DNA of 64,000 bases from Shimwellia blattae DSM 4481 = NBRC 105725 (GTDB lineage: Bacteria; Pseudomonadota; Gammaproteobacteria; Enterobacterales; Enterobacteriaceae), in NCBI RefSeq assembly GCF_000262305.1, contig NC_017910.1, positions 3,286,001-3,350,000 of the forward strand, read 5' to 3'. The position numbers and the translations under genes are program-made. Below the pieces are notes generated by a model. It saw only the letters and a list, made by a program, of their open reading frames with translations, was not told the origin of the DNA and ran no database searches. Below, in pieces: positions 9,085-18,466 of the stretch (position 1 is its first letter; each line of letters starts with the position of its first letter).

Positions 9085-9783
9085 ATGAAAGTAGGCATCA
9101 TTGGTGCGATGGAAGAAGAAGTGACGCTGCTGCGTGACAAAATCGACCACCGGCAGACCCTGAAACTGGCTGGCTGTGAAATTTACACCGGCACCCTCAA
9201 CGGCACAGACGTGGCCCTGCTGAAATCCGGCATTGGCAAAGTGTCCGCCGCCATGGGCGCTACCCTGCTGCTGGAGCACACCAAACCGGATGTTATCATC
9301 AATACCGGCTCCGCTGGCGGCCTGGATGCGTCACTGCACGTTGGCGATATCGTGGTCTCTGACGAAGTGCGCTACCACGACGCAGACGTCACTGCCTTCG
9401 GCTATGAGCCCGGCCAGATGGCGGGCTGCCCGGCGGCCTTTATTGCCGATCCGGCGCTGATCAGCGCCGCACAGGCCTGTATCAGCCAGCTGAACCTGCA
9501 CGCGGTACGCGGCCTGGTGATCAGCGGGGATGCGTTTATCAACGGTTCAGAAGCGCTGGCCAGGATCCGCCGTACCTTCCCGCAGGCGATTGCCGTTGAA
9601 ATGGAAGCGACCGCCATCGCCCATGTCTGCCATAACTTCGGTACGCCGTTTGTGGTGGTTCGCGCCATTTCAGACGTGGCGGATCAGGAATCCCACCAGA
9701 GTTTTGACGAGTTTCTTGCCGTTGCGGCAAAGCAGTCCACGCTGATTGTGGAAGCTATGGTGCAGAAACTGGCCCGTGGTTAA
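9085..9783 (+). CDS. mtnN: 5'-methylthioadenosine / S-adenosylhomocysteine nucleosidase
   Basis: MtnN (Pfs) cleaves methylthioadenosine, S-adenosylhomocysteine and 5'-deoxyadenosine, recycling SAM by-products and feeding autoinducer-2 synthesis. The product is 232 residues, identical in length to E. coli. Glu12 in GAMEEEVTLL, the glutamate of AVEMEATA and the aspartate of AISDVADQ mark the active site. The start at 9085 has an AAGGCGAG ribosome site; the longer frame from 9058 lacks one. The 3' end overlaps btuF by 8 bases, so translation is probably coupled. Confidence 0.97.
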   Translation: MKVGIIGAMEEEVTLLRDKIDHRQTLKLAGCEIYTGTLNGTDVALLKSGIGKVSAAMGATLLLEHTKPDVIINTGSAGGLDASLHVGDIVVSDEVRYHDADVTAFGYEPGQMAGCPAAFIADPALISAAQACISQLNLHAVRGLVISGDAFINGSEALARIRRTFPQAIAVEMEATAIAHVCHNFGTPFVVVRAISDVADQESHQSFDEFLAVAAKQSTLIVEAMVQKLARG

Positions 9784-10573
9784 GGGTTATTTACAGCGCG
9801 CGCTCTGCGCGCTGCTGTTTTTTTCCGGTTGCCTGTGGTCTGCGCCACGGGTGATCAGTTTATCCCCCGGGAATACGGAGCTGGCCTTCGCGGCCGGGAT
9901 CACCCCGGTTGCCGTCAGCGCCTGGTCAGACTATCCCCCAAAAGCCCGCCACATTGAACAGGTCGCCTCCTGGCAGGGGGTCAATATTGAGCGCATCCTG
10001 GCGCTGAAGCCGGATGTGGTTCTGGCCTGGCGGGGGGGAAATCCCCAGCGCGCCATTGAGCAGTTGCAGTCCCTTGGCCTGAAAGTGGTGTGGATAGACG
10101 CCCGCAATATTGACGATATTGTCGCCGCACTGCGCCTGATGGGGCAATGGAGCCCCACCCCTGATCAGGCCCGCCGGGCAGCGGATACATTAGCCCGGCA
10201 GTGGCAGGCACTCCGGGCCCGCTATGGTCAGCGCAGCACCCCCAAACGGGTGTTTATGCAGTTCGGTGAAACCCCGATGTTCACCTCCGGTGCCGGTTCG
10301 CTGCAAAACGATATTCTGGCCGTGTGCGGCGGTAAAAATATCTTTGCCGACAGCAAAGTCCCCTGGCCCCAGGTCAGCCGTGAACAGGTGCTGATACGCA
10401 AGCCAGAGCTTATCCTGACCACCGGTGGCCCGCAAAAAATCCAGGTGATATCTCAATTCTGGGGAAATCAGCTCTCCGTACCGGTAATTAGCATCAATGA
10501 CGACTGGTTCGAACGGGCAGGTCCACGTATTATCCTCGCCGCAAAACAGATATGCGCCGCGCTTGCGCAGTGA
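9776..10573 (+). CDS. btuF: Vitamin B12 ABC transporter substrate-binding protein
   Basis: BtuF is the periplasmic cobalamin-binding protein that delivers B12 to BtuCD. I place the start at a GTG (9776) overlapping the mtnN stop; E. coli btuF uses an ATG at exactly this position. That gives 265 residues (E. coli 266). A signal peptide covers about residues 1-22, ending before APRVISLSP. Typical periplasmic-binding features follow: NTELAFAAG, LKPDVVLAWRGG and PWPQVSREQV. The last residues differ slightly from E. coli (ends AALAQ). The permease and ATPase genes are not in this window. Confidence 0.94.
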   Translation: MVKGYLQRALCALLFFSGCLWSAPRVISLSPGNTELAFAAGITPVAVSAWSDYPPKARHIEQVASWQGVNIERILALKPDVVLAWRGGNPQRAIEQLQSLGLKVVWIDARNIDDIVAALRLMGQWSPTPDQARRAADTLARQWQALRARYGQRSTPKRVFMQFGETPMFTSGAGSLQNDILAVCGGKNIFADSKVPWPQVSREQVLIRKPELILTTGGPQKIQVISQFWGNQLSVPVISINDDWFERAGPRIILAAKQICAALAQ

Positions 10574-10591
10574 GATTCGGGGATTTTCGTC

Positions 10592-11212
10592 ATGCTGGTA
10601 TATTGGCTGGATATTGTTGGCACTGCCGTATTTGCTATTTCAGGTGTTCTGCTGGCCGGTAAGCTGCGTATGGATCCATTCGGTGTTCTGGTGCTCGGCG
10701 TGGTCACCGCGGTGGGCGGCGGCACCATTCGCGATATGGCCCTCGATAACGGCCCGGTCTTCTGGGTCAAAGATCCCACTGATTTAGTGGTCGCCATGAT
10801 AACCAGCATGCTGACCATTTTACTGGTGCGCCAGCCCCGCCGCCTGCCCAAATGGGTGCTGCCGGTGCTGGATGCGGTCGGTCTGGCGGTGTTTGTCGGG
10901 ATCGGGGTAAATAAAGCCTTTCTGGCCGGCACCGGCCCACTGGTAGCGGTGTGCATGGGGGTACTGACCGGGGTTGGCGGCGGGATAATCCGCGACGTGC
11001 TCGCCCGGGAAGTGCCGATGATCCTGCGCACCGAGATCTACGCCACCGCCTGTATTATCGGCGGTATTGTGCACGCCACCGCCTGGGATACGTTTAAAGT
11101 GCCTCTGGAGCAATCCTGCATGCTGGGTATGCTGGTGACCCTCGGGATCCGCCTGGCGGCAATTCGCTGGCGCCTGAAGCTCCCCACCTTCGCGCTGGAT
11201 GACCGCCAGTAA
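10592..11212 (+). CDS. yadS: TRIC (UPF0126) family inner-membrane protein YadS
   Basis: A 206-residue integral membrane protein with about seven hydrophobic segments arranged as two similar halves. Each half carries the family glycine motif: GVVTAVGGGTIRDM at about 36-49 and GVLTGVGGGIIRDV at about 122-135. This internal duplication is the signature of TRIC-type trimeric cation channels; the ion carried by the enterobacterial protein is not settled. It starts 18 bases after btuF and probably belongs to the same transcript, ended by the terminator at 11222-11257. Confidence 0.93.
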   Translation: MLVYWLDIVGTAVFAISGVLLAGKLRMDPFGVLVLGVVTAVGGGTIRDMALDNGPVFWVKDPTDLVVAMITSMLTILLVRQPRRLPKWVLPVLDAVGLAVFVGIGVNKAFLAGTGPLVAVCMGVLTGVGGGIIRDVLAREVPMILRTEIYATACIIGGIVHATAWDTFKVPLEQSCMLGMLVTLGIRLAAIRWRLKLPTFALDDRQ

Positions 11213-11221
11213 CCCAGCCAT

Positions 11222-11257
11222 AAAAAAAGCCGCCTGTGAACAGAGCGGCTTTTTTTT
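11222..11257. terminator. Bidirectional terminator between yadS and erpA
   Basis: GCCGC and GCGGC stems are flanked by seven A on one side and eight T on the other, so the hairpin works in both directions for the converging yadS and erpA genes. Confidence 0.9.
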
Positions 11258-11269
11258 CGTGATAAACAA

Positions 11270-11614
11270 TCAGATACTGAATGAAGAACCACAACCACAG
11301 GTGCTGGTGGCGTTCGGGTTGTTCACCACAAAGCGGGAGCCTTCCAGCCCTTCGGTATAGTCAACGGTGCCCCCCACCAGATACTGGAGGCTCATCGGAT
11401 CCACCACCAGGCCGACCCCTTGCTTCTCAATGGTCATATCGCCTTCATTGATTTTATCATCGAAGGTGAACCCGTACTGGAAGCCACTGCAACCGCCGCC
11501 GGTGATATAGACGCGCAGTTTCAGATTCGGGTTGTCCTCATCAGCAATCAGGCTTTTTACTTTACTGGCCGCGGCGTCGGTAAACTCCAGGGGCAGCGCT
11601 ACGTCATCACTCAT
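11270..11614 (-). CDS. erpA: Iron-sulfur cluster insertion protein ErpA
   Basis: ErpA is an A-type carrier that delivers Fe-S clusters to apo-enzymes, notably IspG/IspH of isoprenoid synthesis. The start at 11614 (MSDDVALPLEFTDAAASKVK) has a GGAG ribosome site and gives 114 residues, as in E. coli; an 11-codon upstream extension is not conserved. The three cluster-ligand cysteines are seen in GGCSGFQ and in the C-terminal CGCGSSFSI. It lies downstream of clcA on the same strand, 81 bases away, probably with its own promoter. Confidence 0.97.
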   Translation of the reverse strand: MSDDVALPLEFTDAAASKVKSLIADEDNPNLKLRVYITGGGCSGFQYGFTFDDKINEGDMTIEKQGVGLVVDPMSLQYLVGGTVDYTEGLEGSRFVVNNPNATSTCGCGSSFSI

Positions 11615-11695
11615 TGTTTGCTCCAGACTTGTCTCAGTATCGGGCAAAGATTGCCCCGATGTTTACGGGCATTATCTAATACCCTGGTAAATCGT

Positions 11696-13135
11696 TCAAG
11701 TATTCTGCCCCGGTGCGGTGGACGGGGTGGCCGCAGACGGGGTCTCATTTTGTGACTGTTGCGCCTGCTGTTTTGCCAGGGTGCGGGCCAGAATGGCCGA
11801 GTAGAGCGGCTTCCCGCCGAGGAACTGCGCCAGCAACGTCGCCCCCAGGCAGGTAATGATCATCGGCAAAATCAGCTGGTAGTTATCGGTCATTTCCAGC
11901 ACCAGTATAATCCCGGTGAGCGGTGCGCGCACCGATGCGGCAAACAGCGCCCCCATACCGGCGATGGCAAATGTCCCCACGTTCAGACCATACCCCGGGA
12001 ACCAGAGCGCGCACAACATCCCAAACGCGGTGCCCAGCAAAGTGCCCAGCGCCAGCATAGGGGCGAAAATCCCCCCGGGGGCCCCGGAGGCAAAGCACAG
12101 CAGCGTGGTAATGATCCGGGCGATAAAAATAAACATCAGCAGCCCGACACTGTAATTGCCCGCCGCCGCAATCGGGATCAGGTTAAAACCGCCCCCGGCA
12201 GCAGCAGGCTCCACCAGCGCCAGCACACCGCATATGCCGCCTATCACCCCGCCGACCAGCACCCACTTTTTAAGCACCCCACCGTGAATGCGCTGAAACA
12301 TATCCTGGGTGCGGAAAATCAGGCGATTAAACAGCGGGCCCACCACCCCAAATACCATACCGAGGATCAGGTACAGCCACAGGGTGTTGATGGGGGCATC
12401 CCCCAGTTTACCTACCTCAATCACCGCCTGGCCGCCATTAAAGTAGCGGAACACCACACAGGCGGTGATCACCCCGGTAAAGACGGCCTTGATGGAGATC
12501 AGGTTGTAGCGAAACTGCGGGCGCATCTCTTCGAGGATAAACAAAATCCCCGCCAGCGGTGCGTTAAAGGCCGATGTCAGGCCCGCCGCCGCCCCGGTAG
12601 CCAGCAGGGTGTGGCGCGCCTCTGCCCGGCGCACCCGGAAAATGTCGAGGATCATACGCCCCACATTGCCCCCTAACTGGACCGTGGGCCCCTCACGTCC
12701 GAGCACCATACCGGCCCCGAGTGTGCCCATACCGCCAATAAATTTCACCGGGATCACGCGCCACCAGCGCACCGGGCGCAGCTCTTCAAGGGCGCCTTCA
12801 ATTTCCGGGATCCCGGAGCCGCCCGCCTCCGGGGCAAAGCGCCGGACCAGGAAATAGCCCAGCATCGCCAGCAGGGCCGATAAAATAAACGCCAGTGGCC
12901 AGAGCAGCACGCCGTAATCGACCACCCCGGCCAGGATATCCATGCGCAGGTATTGTACCCAGCTGACGGCTTTCTCAAACATCACGCCGACCAGACCAGC
13001 AACGGCGCCCACCAGCGCGGCGAGCAGTAAAATCGCCAGCGGTGTTTTATCCCGGTGCAGGATCTGGCGGATAGCCGCGCCATGCCGCATGCGAACAATC
13101 TGGCGCTGTTCAAATGAGGAGTTATCAGGATTCAT
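11696..13135 (-). CDS. clcA: H+/Cl- exchange transporter ClcA
   Basis: ClcA exchanges two chloride ions for one proton and supports extreme acid resistance. The 479-residue product has the CLC selectivity-filter motifs: GSGIPEIE (Ser107), GREGPTVQ (gating Glu148) and GAPGGIFAPMLALG. The internal proton glutamate is Glu203 (ILEEMRP). Numbering coincides with E. coli ClcA. About 18 helices are expected. The N-terminal 30 residues and the last 20 (QSQNETPSAATPSTAPGQNT) diverge from E. coli. Position between erpA and hemL is conserved. Confidence 0.96.
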   Translation of the reverse strand: MNPDNSSFEQRQIVRMRHGAAIRQILHRDKTPLAILLLAALVGAVAGLVGVMFEKAVSWVQYLRMDILAGVVDYGVLLWPLAFILSALLAMLGYFLVRRFAPEAGGSGIPEIEGALEELRPVRWWRVIPVKFIGGMGTLGAGMVLGREGPTVQLGGNVGRMILDIFRVRRAEARHTLLATGAAAGLTSAFNAPLAGILFILEEMRPQFRYNLISIKAVFTGVITACVVFRYFNGGQAVIEVGKLGDAPINTLWLYLILGMVFGVVGPLFNRLIFRTQDMFQRIHGGVLKKWVLVGGVIGGICGVLALVEPAAAGGGFNLIPIAAAGNYSVGLLMFIFIARIITTLLCFASGAPGGIFAPMLALGTLLGTAFGMLCALWFPGYGLNVGTFAIAGMGALFAASVRAPLTGIILVLEMTDNYQLILPMIITCLGATLLAQFLGGKPLYSAILARTLAKQQAQQSQNETPSAATPSTAPGQNT

Positions 13136-13306
13136 CGCAAATAATCATTTATAGGTAATACAAATAGACCGGGCCATTCTACCCGGACACTCCGGCGGCG
13201 TCGCGGCCAAATTCCTGGTAAACAATCTAGCACCCGGGGGTAACGTCTTGCGTAACAATCTCGTAGAATGCCCGAATACGTTTGTTAACCAGTCTGGAGC
13301 CGATGA

Positions 13307-14587
13307 ATGAGTAAGTCAGAAAATCTGTACGCACAAGCCCGCGAGCTGATCCCCGGTGGTGTTAACTCCCCGGTGCGCGCGTTTACCGGTGTTGGCGGCA
13401 CGCCACTGTTTATCGAGCGTGCGGACGGTGCTTACCTCTACGACGCCGACGGTAAAGCCTATATTGATTATGTGGGCTCCTGGGGGCCGATGGTGCTGGG
13501 GCACAATAACCCGACCATCCGCAGTGCGGTCATTGAAGCGGCCGAACGCGGCCTGAGCTTTGGCGCTCCGACCGAAATGGAAGTGAATATGGCCCGGCTG
13601 GTCACGGATCTGGTGCCGTCCATGGATATGGTGCGGATGGTAAACTCCGGCACCGAAGCCACCATGAGCGCCATCCGCCTGGCCCGTGGTTTTACCGGCC
13701 GGGATAAAATTATCAAATTCGAGGGCTGCTACCACGGCCACGCAGACTGCCTGCTGGTCAAAGCGGGCTCCGGTGCCCTGACCCTCGGCCAGCCCAACTC
13801 CCCGGGGGTTCCGGCTGATTTCGCCCGCCACACCCTGACCTGCACCTATAACGATCTGGGCTCAGTCCGCCAGGCGTTTGAACAGTACCCGGAGGATATC
13901 GCCTGCATTATTGTTGAGCCGGTGGCCGGGAATATGAACTGCGTGCCGCCGCTGCCGGAGTTCCTGCCGGGCCTGCGCGCACTCTGTGATGAGTTCGGCG
14001 CTCTGCTGATTATTGACGAAGTCATGACCGGTTTTCGCGTGGCGCTGGGCGGCGCCCAGTCATACTATGACGTGCTGCCGGATCTGACCTGCCTTGGCAA
14101 AATCATCGGCGGCGGGATGCCGGTGGGTGCCTTTGGTGGCCGCCGCGATGTAATGGAAGCCCTGGCCCCGACCGGGCCGGTCTACCAGGCCGGGACCCTG
14201 TCCGGCAACCCGATAGCCATGGCCGCCGGTTACGCCTGCCTGACCCAGGTTGCCGAGCCGGGCGTGCACGAAACGCTGGATGAGCTGACCACCCAACTGG
14301 CTAACGGCCTGCTGGATGCCGCCCGCCAGGCGGGTATTCCGCTGGTGGTCAACCATGTTGGCGGGATGTTCGGGATCTTCTTCACCACGGCCGACAGTGT
14401 CACCTGCTACCAGGACGTGATGGCGTGCGACACGGCGCGCTTTAAGCAGTTCTTCCACATGATGCTCGACGAAGGTATCTACCTTGCGCCGTCGGCCTTT
14501 GAGGCGGGCTTTATGTCCGTGGCCCACAGCGAGGAGGATATCAACACCACCATTGCGGCCGCCCGCCGGGTGTTCGCTAAGCTGTAA
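13307..14587 (+). CDS. hemL: Glutamate-1-semialdehyde 2,1-aminomutase
   Basis: HemL converts glutamate-1-semialdehyde to 5-aminolevulinate, the second step of C5-pathway tetrapyrrole synthesis in the cytoplasm. The 426-residue product has the class-III aminotransferase fold; the PLP lysine is Lys265 in LGKIIGGGMPVG, and NSGTEATMSAIRLAR binds the PLP phosphate. CTGGAG precedes the ATG. It is transcribed away from clcA and converges on the fhu genes. Confidence 0.98.
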   Translation: MSKSENLYAQARELIPGGVNSPVRAFTGVGGTPLFIERADGAYLYDADGKAYIDYVGSWGPMVLGHNNPTIRSAVIEAAERGLSFGAPTEMEVNMARLVTDLVPSMDMVRMVNSGTEATMSAIRLARGFTGRDKIIKFEGCYHGHADCLLVKAGSGALTLGQPNSPGVPADFARHTLTCTYNDLGSVRQAFEQYPEDIACIIVEPVAGNMNCVPPLPEFLPGLRALCDEFGALLIIDEVMTGFRVALGGAQSYYDVLPDLTCLGKIIGGGMPVGAFGGRRDVMEALAPTGPVYQAGTLSGNPIAMAAGYACLTQVAEPGVHETLDELTTQLANGLLDAARQAGIPLVVNHVGGMFGIFFTTADSVTCYQDVMACDTARFKQFFHMMLDEGIYLAPSAFEAGFMSVAHSEEDINTTIAAARRVFAKL

Positions 14588-14592
14588 CCGCC

Positions 14593-14616
14593 AGAGCGCT
14601 CCGCCCGGAGCGCTCT
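14593..14616. terminator. Perfect hairpin between hemL and fhuB
   Basis: A 10-bp perfect stem AGAGCGCTCC / GGAGCGCTCT with a GCCC loop fills the 32-base gap between the convergent hemL and fhuB stops. It lacks a clear T-tract on either strand, so it may act as a weak bidirectional terminator or as an mRNA 3'-end stabiliser. Confidence 0.5.
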
Positions 14617-14619
14617 TCG

Positions 14620-16602
14620 CTACTGGCCCTGTCGGCGCAGCAGCACAATAAAGTACGGCGCCCCCAGAAAGCTCGCCAGCAGCCCGGCGGGGATCTGCGC
14701 CGGGAACAGCACCATACGCCCGCACCAGTCCGCCACCACCATCAGCGCTCCGCCTATCAGGGCCGCCATCACCAGCTGCGGCAGTGCCCGGCGGAACCCC
14801 AGCATGCGCGTAATATGCGGCGCCATCAGCCCCACAAAGCTCAGCGGCCCGACAGTCAGCGTGGCCAGCGCCGTCAGCACGGCGGCCAGGCAAAGCAGCA
14901 GCATACGGGAAGGGGTTAACGCCAGCCCCACCGAGCGGGCCGTAGCGCCCCCCAGCGGCAGCAGTGTCAGCCAGCGGCGAAACAGCGGCGTCACACTCAG
15001 CAGCAGCCCCATCATGACCAGCGTCAGCACCGCCTGGTGCGGTGTCACGTTGTAGGTGGAGCCGGAAATCCAGGTCAGAACCCCCGCCATGCGCGGATCG
15101 CCGCTGGCCAGCAGCATCATCAGTAGCATGGTAAAGGCCGTGCTGATGGCCATCCCCGCCAGCAGCATCCGCTGGGGGGAAAAGCCGCTGCGACCGGCAG
15201 CCATCAGAATAATCAGCAGCGTCCCGGCAGCCCCCAGGCTCCCGGCGGGCAGCAGCCAGCCCATGGCGTTACCCGGTACAAGAAACAGCATAACCACAAT
15301 ACCGAACGCCGCCCCGGAGCTGATCCCCACCACCTCCGGGCTGGCCATCGGGTTGCCGGTCAGGCGCTGGATAATGCACCCGGCCACCGCCAGCAGCATC
15401 CCGGCGCTCAGGGCTGCCGCCACACGCGGCCAGCGCCAGTACAGCAGCGACTCCAGAAGATCGCCCCGGGCCCAGCGCCAGCCCTGCGCGTCCCGGCCAA
15501 ACAGCAGTGCCACCAGCACAATAACCAGCAGCACCCCGGCCCCCAGTAACGCATAGCGCAGCAGGTGCTGGCGCTCGGCGCGAAATGGCCGGGCGCTGTC
15601 TACCACCGGCGCGCTCATGGCACGCAGGCGCGGTAACAGCCAGAGTAACAGCGGCGCACCGGCCAGGGCGGTTACCGCGCCGGTGGCAATTTCGCGCCAG
15701 GCGGTTGTCAGCCAGACCACCACCTGATCAGAGGCCCAGAGGATCAGCGCCCCCAGCAGCGACGACAACAACAGGCGCGCCAGCAGGCGACGCGCCCCGA
15801 GCATTTTCGCCAGCAACGGCGCAAACAGGCCAATAAACCCGATAACCCCCACCGCACTGACCAGCACCGCGCTGATAAATATCGCCAGCCCGAGGGCCGC
15901 CAGGCGCGCCAGCGACAGGGCAAGGCCAAGATTACGGGCGACCCCGTCATCCAGCCCCATTAGCGTCAGGGGGCGCAACAACGCCAGCACCAGCACCACC
16001 CCGGCCAGGAGCCGGGGCCAGAGATTCTGCACCTGCTGCCAGTCGTTCTGGTTCAGGCTGCCGGTGCTCCACAAAAACATCCCCTGCAGGCGTTCATGGT
16101 GAAACAGCGCCAGCAGCTGGTTAATCGCCCCGCAGTACATGCTCAGCACCAGCCCGGCCAGGATCAGCGTTACCGGTGACAGCCGTTTCCCCCAGGCCAC
16201 CCCGAACACCAGCAGCCCCACCAGTAGCGAACCGGCAAGGGCGGCAAACTGCTGGGTAAACACCCCGCCGGGCAGCGCCCACAGGGTTGCGACCGTGAGC
16301 CCCAGCTGTGCGCCAGAGGCCACCCCGAGTGTTGTAGGCTCAGCCAGCGGGTTACGCAGCACCTGCTGGAACAGTACCCCGACCATGCCCAGCCCGGCCC
16401 CGACCAGCAGTGAAACCGTTAGGCGCGGCAGCGCACTGTAGTAAAACAGCATCTGCCGGATATTATCGCTGTCCGGCCCGCGCCAGGCGCTCAGCCACTG
16501 TTCAGCGGGCAGGAGCTGGCACAGATTCATCACCGTCAGCCACAGGGCAAACAGACCAAGCCCCCCGGGCAGCAGCACCGGTAATATACGCTGAGCACGC
16601 AT
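14620..16602 (-). CDS. fhuB: Ferric hydroxamate ABC transporter permease FhuB
   Basis: FhuB is the inner-membrane channel for ferrichrome and other Fe3+-hydroxamates. It is a fused double permease (660 residues) made of two FecCD-type halves, about 1-330 and 340-660, each with roughly ten membrane segments. Both halves repeat the family pattern: NPLAEPTTLGVASGAQLG in the first, GNPMASPEVVGISSGAAFG in the second. It starts one base inside the end of fhuD, so the genes are translationally coupled. Last gene of fhuC-fhuD-fhuB. Confidence 0.96.
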   Translation of the reverse strand: MRAQRILPVLLPGGLGLFALWLTVMNLCQLLPAEQWLSAWRGPDSDNIRQMLFYYSALPRLTVSLLVGAGLGMVGVLFQQVLRNPLAEPTTLGVASGAQLGLTVATLWALPGGVFTQQFAALAGSLLVGLLVFGVAWGKRLSPVTLILAGLVLSMYCGAINQLLALFHHERLQGMFLWSTGSLNQNDWQQVQNLWPRLLAGVVLVLALLRPLTLMGLDDGVARNLGLALSLARLAALGLAIFISAVLVSAVGVIGFIGLFAPLLAKMLGARRLLARLLLSSLLGALILWASDQVVVWLTTAWREIATGAVTALAGAPLLLWLLPRLRAMSAPVVDSARPFRAERQHLLRYALLGAGVLLVIVLVALLFGRDAQGWRWARGDLLESLLYWRWPRVAAALSAGMLLAVAGCIIQRLTGNPMASPEVVGISSGAAFGIVVMLFLVPGNAMGWLLPAGSLGAAGTLLIILMAAGRSGFSPQRMLLAGMAISTAFTMLLMMLLASGDPRMAGVLTWISGSTYNVTPHQAVLTLVMMGLLLSVTPLFRRWLTLLPLGGATARSVGLALTPSRMLLLCLAAVLTALATLTVGPLSFVGLMAPHITRMLGFRRALPQLVMAALIGGALMVVADWCGRMVLFPAQIPAGLLASFLGAPYFIVLLRRQGQ

Positions 16603-17495
16603 CAGGCCCGTCCTCCGGCTATTTTGTCGATCAGGCGAATAAAGTGCATGGCAGAGAGCGTTGCGCCATAGAACCAGACCGGCGGCGCACGCCAGAAGCG
16701 CCGCTGGCGGACAAAAGGCAGCGCCTGCCAGAGCGGTGTTGCCATCACCTGGCGGGTGATGGTGTCGTTATCGTGATCAAAGCAGATAACATCGGCGTTG
16801 CGGATCTCTGCCAGCCGTTCGATCCCCACCACGGAACTGCCCCAGAAATTCACCTCTCCCTGCCAGGCATTCTCGATCCCCAGCAGATCCATCACCTGCT
16901 GGAACAGGCTGTGCTGCCCGATAACCAGCGCGTGGCGCGGATCAAGCAGTGACATCAGTAATACCGGGCGCTGGCGCCCGGCAAAACGCGGAGCCATCTG
17001 CCGGATAAACCCGTCAAAATCCGCCAGGTGTGCACGGGCGCGGTCCTCCAGCCCCAGGCGGGCGCCAAGGGCGGTGATCGAGGCCCGGGCAGCATTGAGC
17101 GGGTTCCTGCCGTCCGAAAAGGTCACGCCGAAACCCGGCGCGATACGGGCAATTTTTTCCGGGGCCGGGCCAAAGCCCGACGAGTAGACCATCAGCGAGG
17201 GTTTTAGCTGCGCCAGCAGTTCAAGGTTCGGCTCAGTACGCAGTCCAAGATCCACCACGCTCTGCGGCAGGGCAGGCTGCCCGACCCAGGAGCGGTAGCC
17301 GCTAGTATCAGCCACCGCAAGCGGTGTGACCCCCAGCGCTATCAGCAGCTCAACCGGCAGCCACTCCAGGGCCACGACCCGCTGCGAGTCGACCGGAGCT
17401 GCATGCAGTGATGCGCTGCGCCACAACAGCGGAGAGAGTGCCATCAGGGTCAGCAGACGGCGGCGGCTCAGGGCCGCAGAAACAGGCTGGTTCAT
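16602..17495 (-). CDS. fhuD: Ferric hydroxamate periplasmic binding protein FhuD
   Basis: FhuD binds hydroxamate siderophores in the periplasm and hands them to FhuBC. The 297-residue product has an N-terminal SRRRLLTLMALSPLLW segment (residues 10-25), consistent with twin-arginine export, with cleavage near residue 33. Conserved segments include VALEWLPVELLIALGV, GLRTEPNLELL and NAWQGEVNFWGSSVVGIERLA. It overlaps fhuC and fhuB by one base at each end, showing tight coupling. Confidence 0.95.
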   Translation of the reverse strand: MNQPVSAALSRRRLLTLMALSPLLWRSASLHAAPVDSQRVVALEWLPVELLIALGVTPLAVADTSGYRSWVGQPALPQSVVDLGLRTEPNLELLAQLKPSLMVYSSGFGPAPEKIARIAPGFGVTFSDGRNPLNAARASITALGARLGLEDRARAHLADFDGFIRQMAPRFAGRQRPVLLMSLLDPRHALVIGQHSLFQQVMDLLGIENAWQGEVNFWGSSVVGIERLAEIRNADVICFDHDNDTITRQVMATPLWQALPFVRQRRFWRAPPVWFYGATLSAMHFIRLIDKIAGGRA

Positions 17496-18292
17496 CAGTA
17501 AACAAAACTCACAGGTGCCGCACCGGCAGGGTGCGCCAGGATCCCCATCGGGATCCCGTAAATATCCTCCAGCACCTGGCTGGTCATTATCTGTGCCGGG
17601 GTTCCCCGGGCTATCATCTCCCCGCCACGCAGCGCCACCAGGTAGTCGCAGTAGCGGGCCGCCATATTGATATCGTGCAGTACGGCAATCACCGTGAGCC
17701 CGCGCTGCTGGCTCAGGCGCTGGATCAGCGCCAGCACATCTACCTGGTGGGCAATATCCAGTGCGGAGGTGGGTTCATCCAGCAGCAGGCACTGGCTGCG
17801 CTGGGCCACCAGCATGGCAATCCAGGCGCGCTGACGCTCGCCGCCAGACAGGCTGTCGACCAGGCGCGAGGCGTACGGTTTCAGCCCCACCAGCCCAATG
17901 GCCTCCTCCACATATTCCCGGTCTGCCGCACCAAAGCGCCCCAGCGCCCCGTGCCAGGGGTAGCGGCCAATGGCCACCAGCTCACGCACCGTCATCCCCT
18001 CGGCCGGGGGCAGATGCTGCGGCAGATAGGCCACCTGGCGGGCAAAGGCTTTGCTGCTCCAGCTCGCCAGGGGCTGGTTATTCAGCAACACCTCGCCTGC
18101 GCTGGGTTTCTGGTGGCGCCCGAGCATTTTCAGCAGGGTGGATTTGCCGGAGCCGTTATGGCCAATCAGCCCGGTGACCTTCCCCGCCGGAAACGTCAGC
18201 GACAGGGGATGAAGCAGCGTGCGACCGGGAACCTGAAACGTAACCCCGGAGAGCCGGAATGTGGTGCCTGATGGCGTCGTGTTGTCCTGCAT
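17495..18292 (-). CDS. fhuC: Ferric hydroxamate ABC transporter ATP-binding protein FhuC
   Basis: FhuC is the ATPase that powers the FhuBD importer. Walker A is GHNGSGKST at residues 44-52; the ABC signature LSGGERQRAW and Walker B CLLLDEPTSALD follow. The start at 18292 (MQDNTTPSGTTF) gives 265 residues, the E. coli length. A 37-codon upstream frame runs through the Fur-box promoter and is not coding. It is now the first gene after that promoter; in E. coli the receptor gene fhuA stands between the promoter and fhuC. Confidence 0.96.
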   Translation of the reverse strand: MQDNTTPSGTTFRLSGVTFQVPGRTLLHPLSLTFPAGKVTGLIGHNGSGKSTLLKMLGRHQKPSAGEVLLNNQPLASWSSKAFARQVAYLPQHLPPAEGMTVRELVAIGRYPWHGALGRFGAADREYVEEAIGLVGLKPYASRLVDSLSGGERQRAWIAMLVAQRSQCLLLDEPTSALDIAHQVDVLALIQRLSQQRGLTVIAVLHDINMAARYCDYLVALRGGEMIARGTPAQIMTSQVLEDIYGIPMGILAHPAGAAPVSFVY

Positions 18293-18330
18293 AGTTGTCA
18301 GTATGTCCGGGTACGGATCCGGTTGTAGTG

Positions 18331-18403
18331 GAGAATGATAAGAGAAACGAGAACGATTATTATCAGCGCGGGAATAGTATGCGACTTCGCAGGCGGTTAG
18401 CAA
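18331..18403 (-). promoter_or_regulatory. Fur-box promoter in front of fhuC
   Basis: On the minus strand TTGCTA (18398-18403) and TACTAT (18374-18379) are spaced by 18 bases as a sigma-70 promoter. Just downstream of the expected start are two overlapping Fur-like blocks: GATAATAATCGTTCTC (18349-18364) and the stretch ending TTATCATTCTC (18331-18341), close to the 19-bp Fur consensus of GATAAT repeats. Iron repression of fhuCDB is the natural reading. The arrangement resembles the E. coli fhuA promoter rather than anything normally found directly before fhuC. Confidence 0.75.
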
Positions 18404-18466
18404 GCAATTGGCTGGCCGGGCCGGTTAACGGGGCAAGAAAGCAGCAATCGGGTTTTGGTGGCGGGC

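Noticed and set aside
13248..13269. TTGCGT and TAGAAT as a hemL promoter
   Set aside because: The spacing is only 10 bases, too short for a sigma-70 promoter.
14060..14893. Minus-strand frame spanning the hemL end and fhuB end
   Set aside because: It overlaps two conserved genes and the hairpin between them; no homology recognised.
18293..18403. Possible fhuA remnant ahead of fhuC
   Set aside because: The sequence reads as promoter and Fur sites; no stretch translates to a TonB-receptor segment in any frame.
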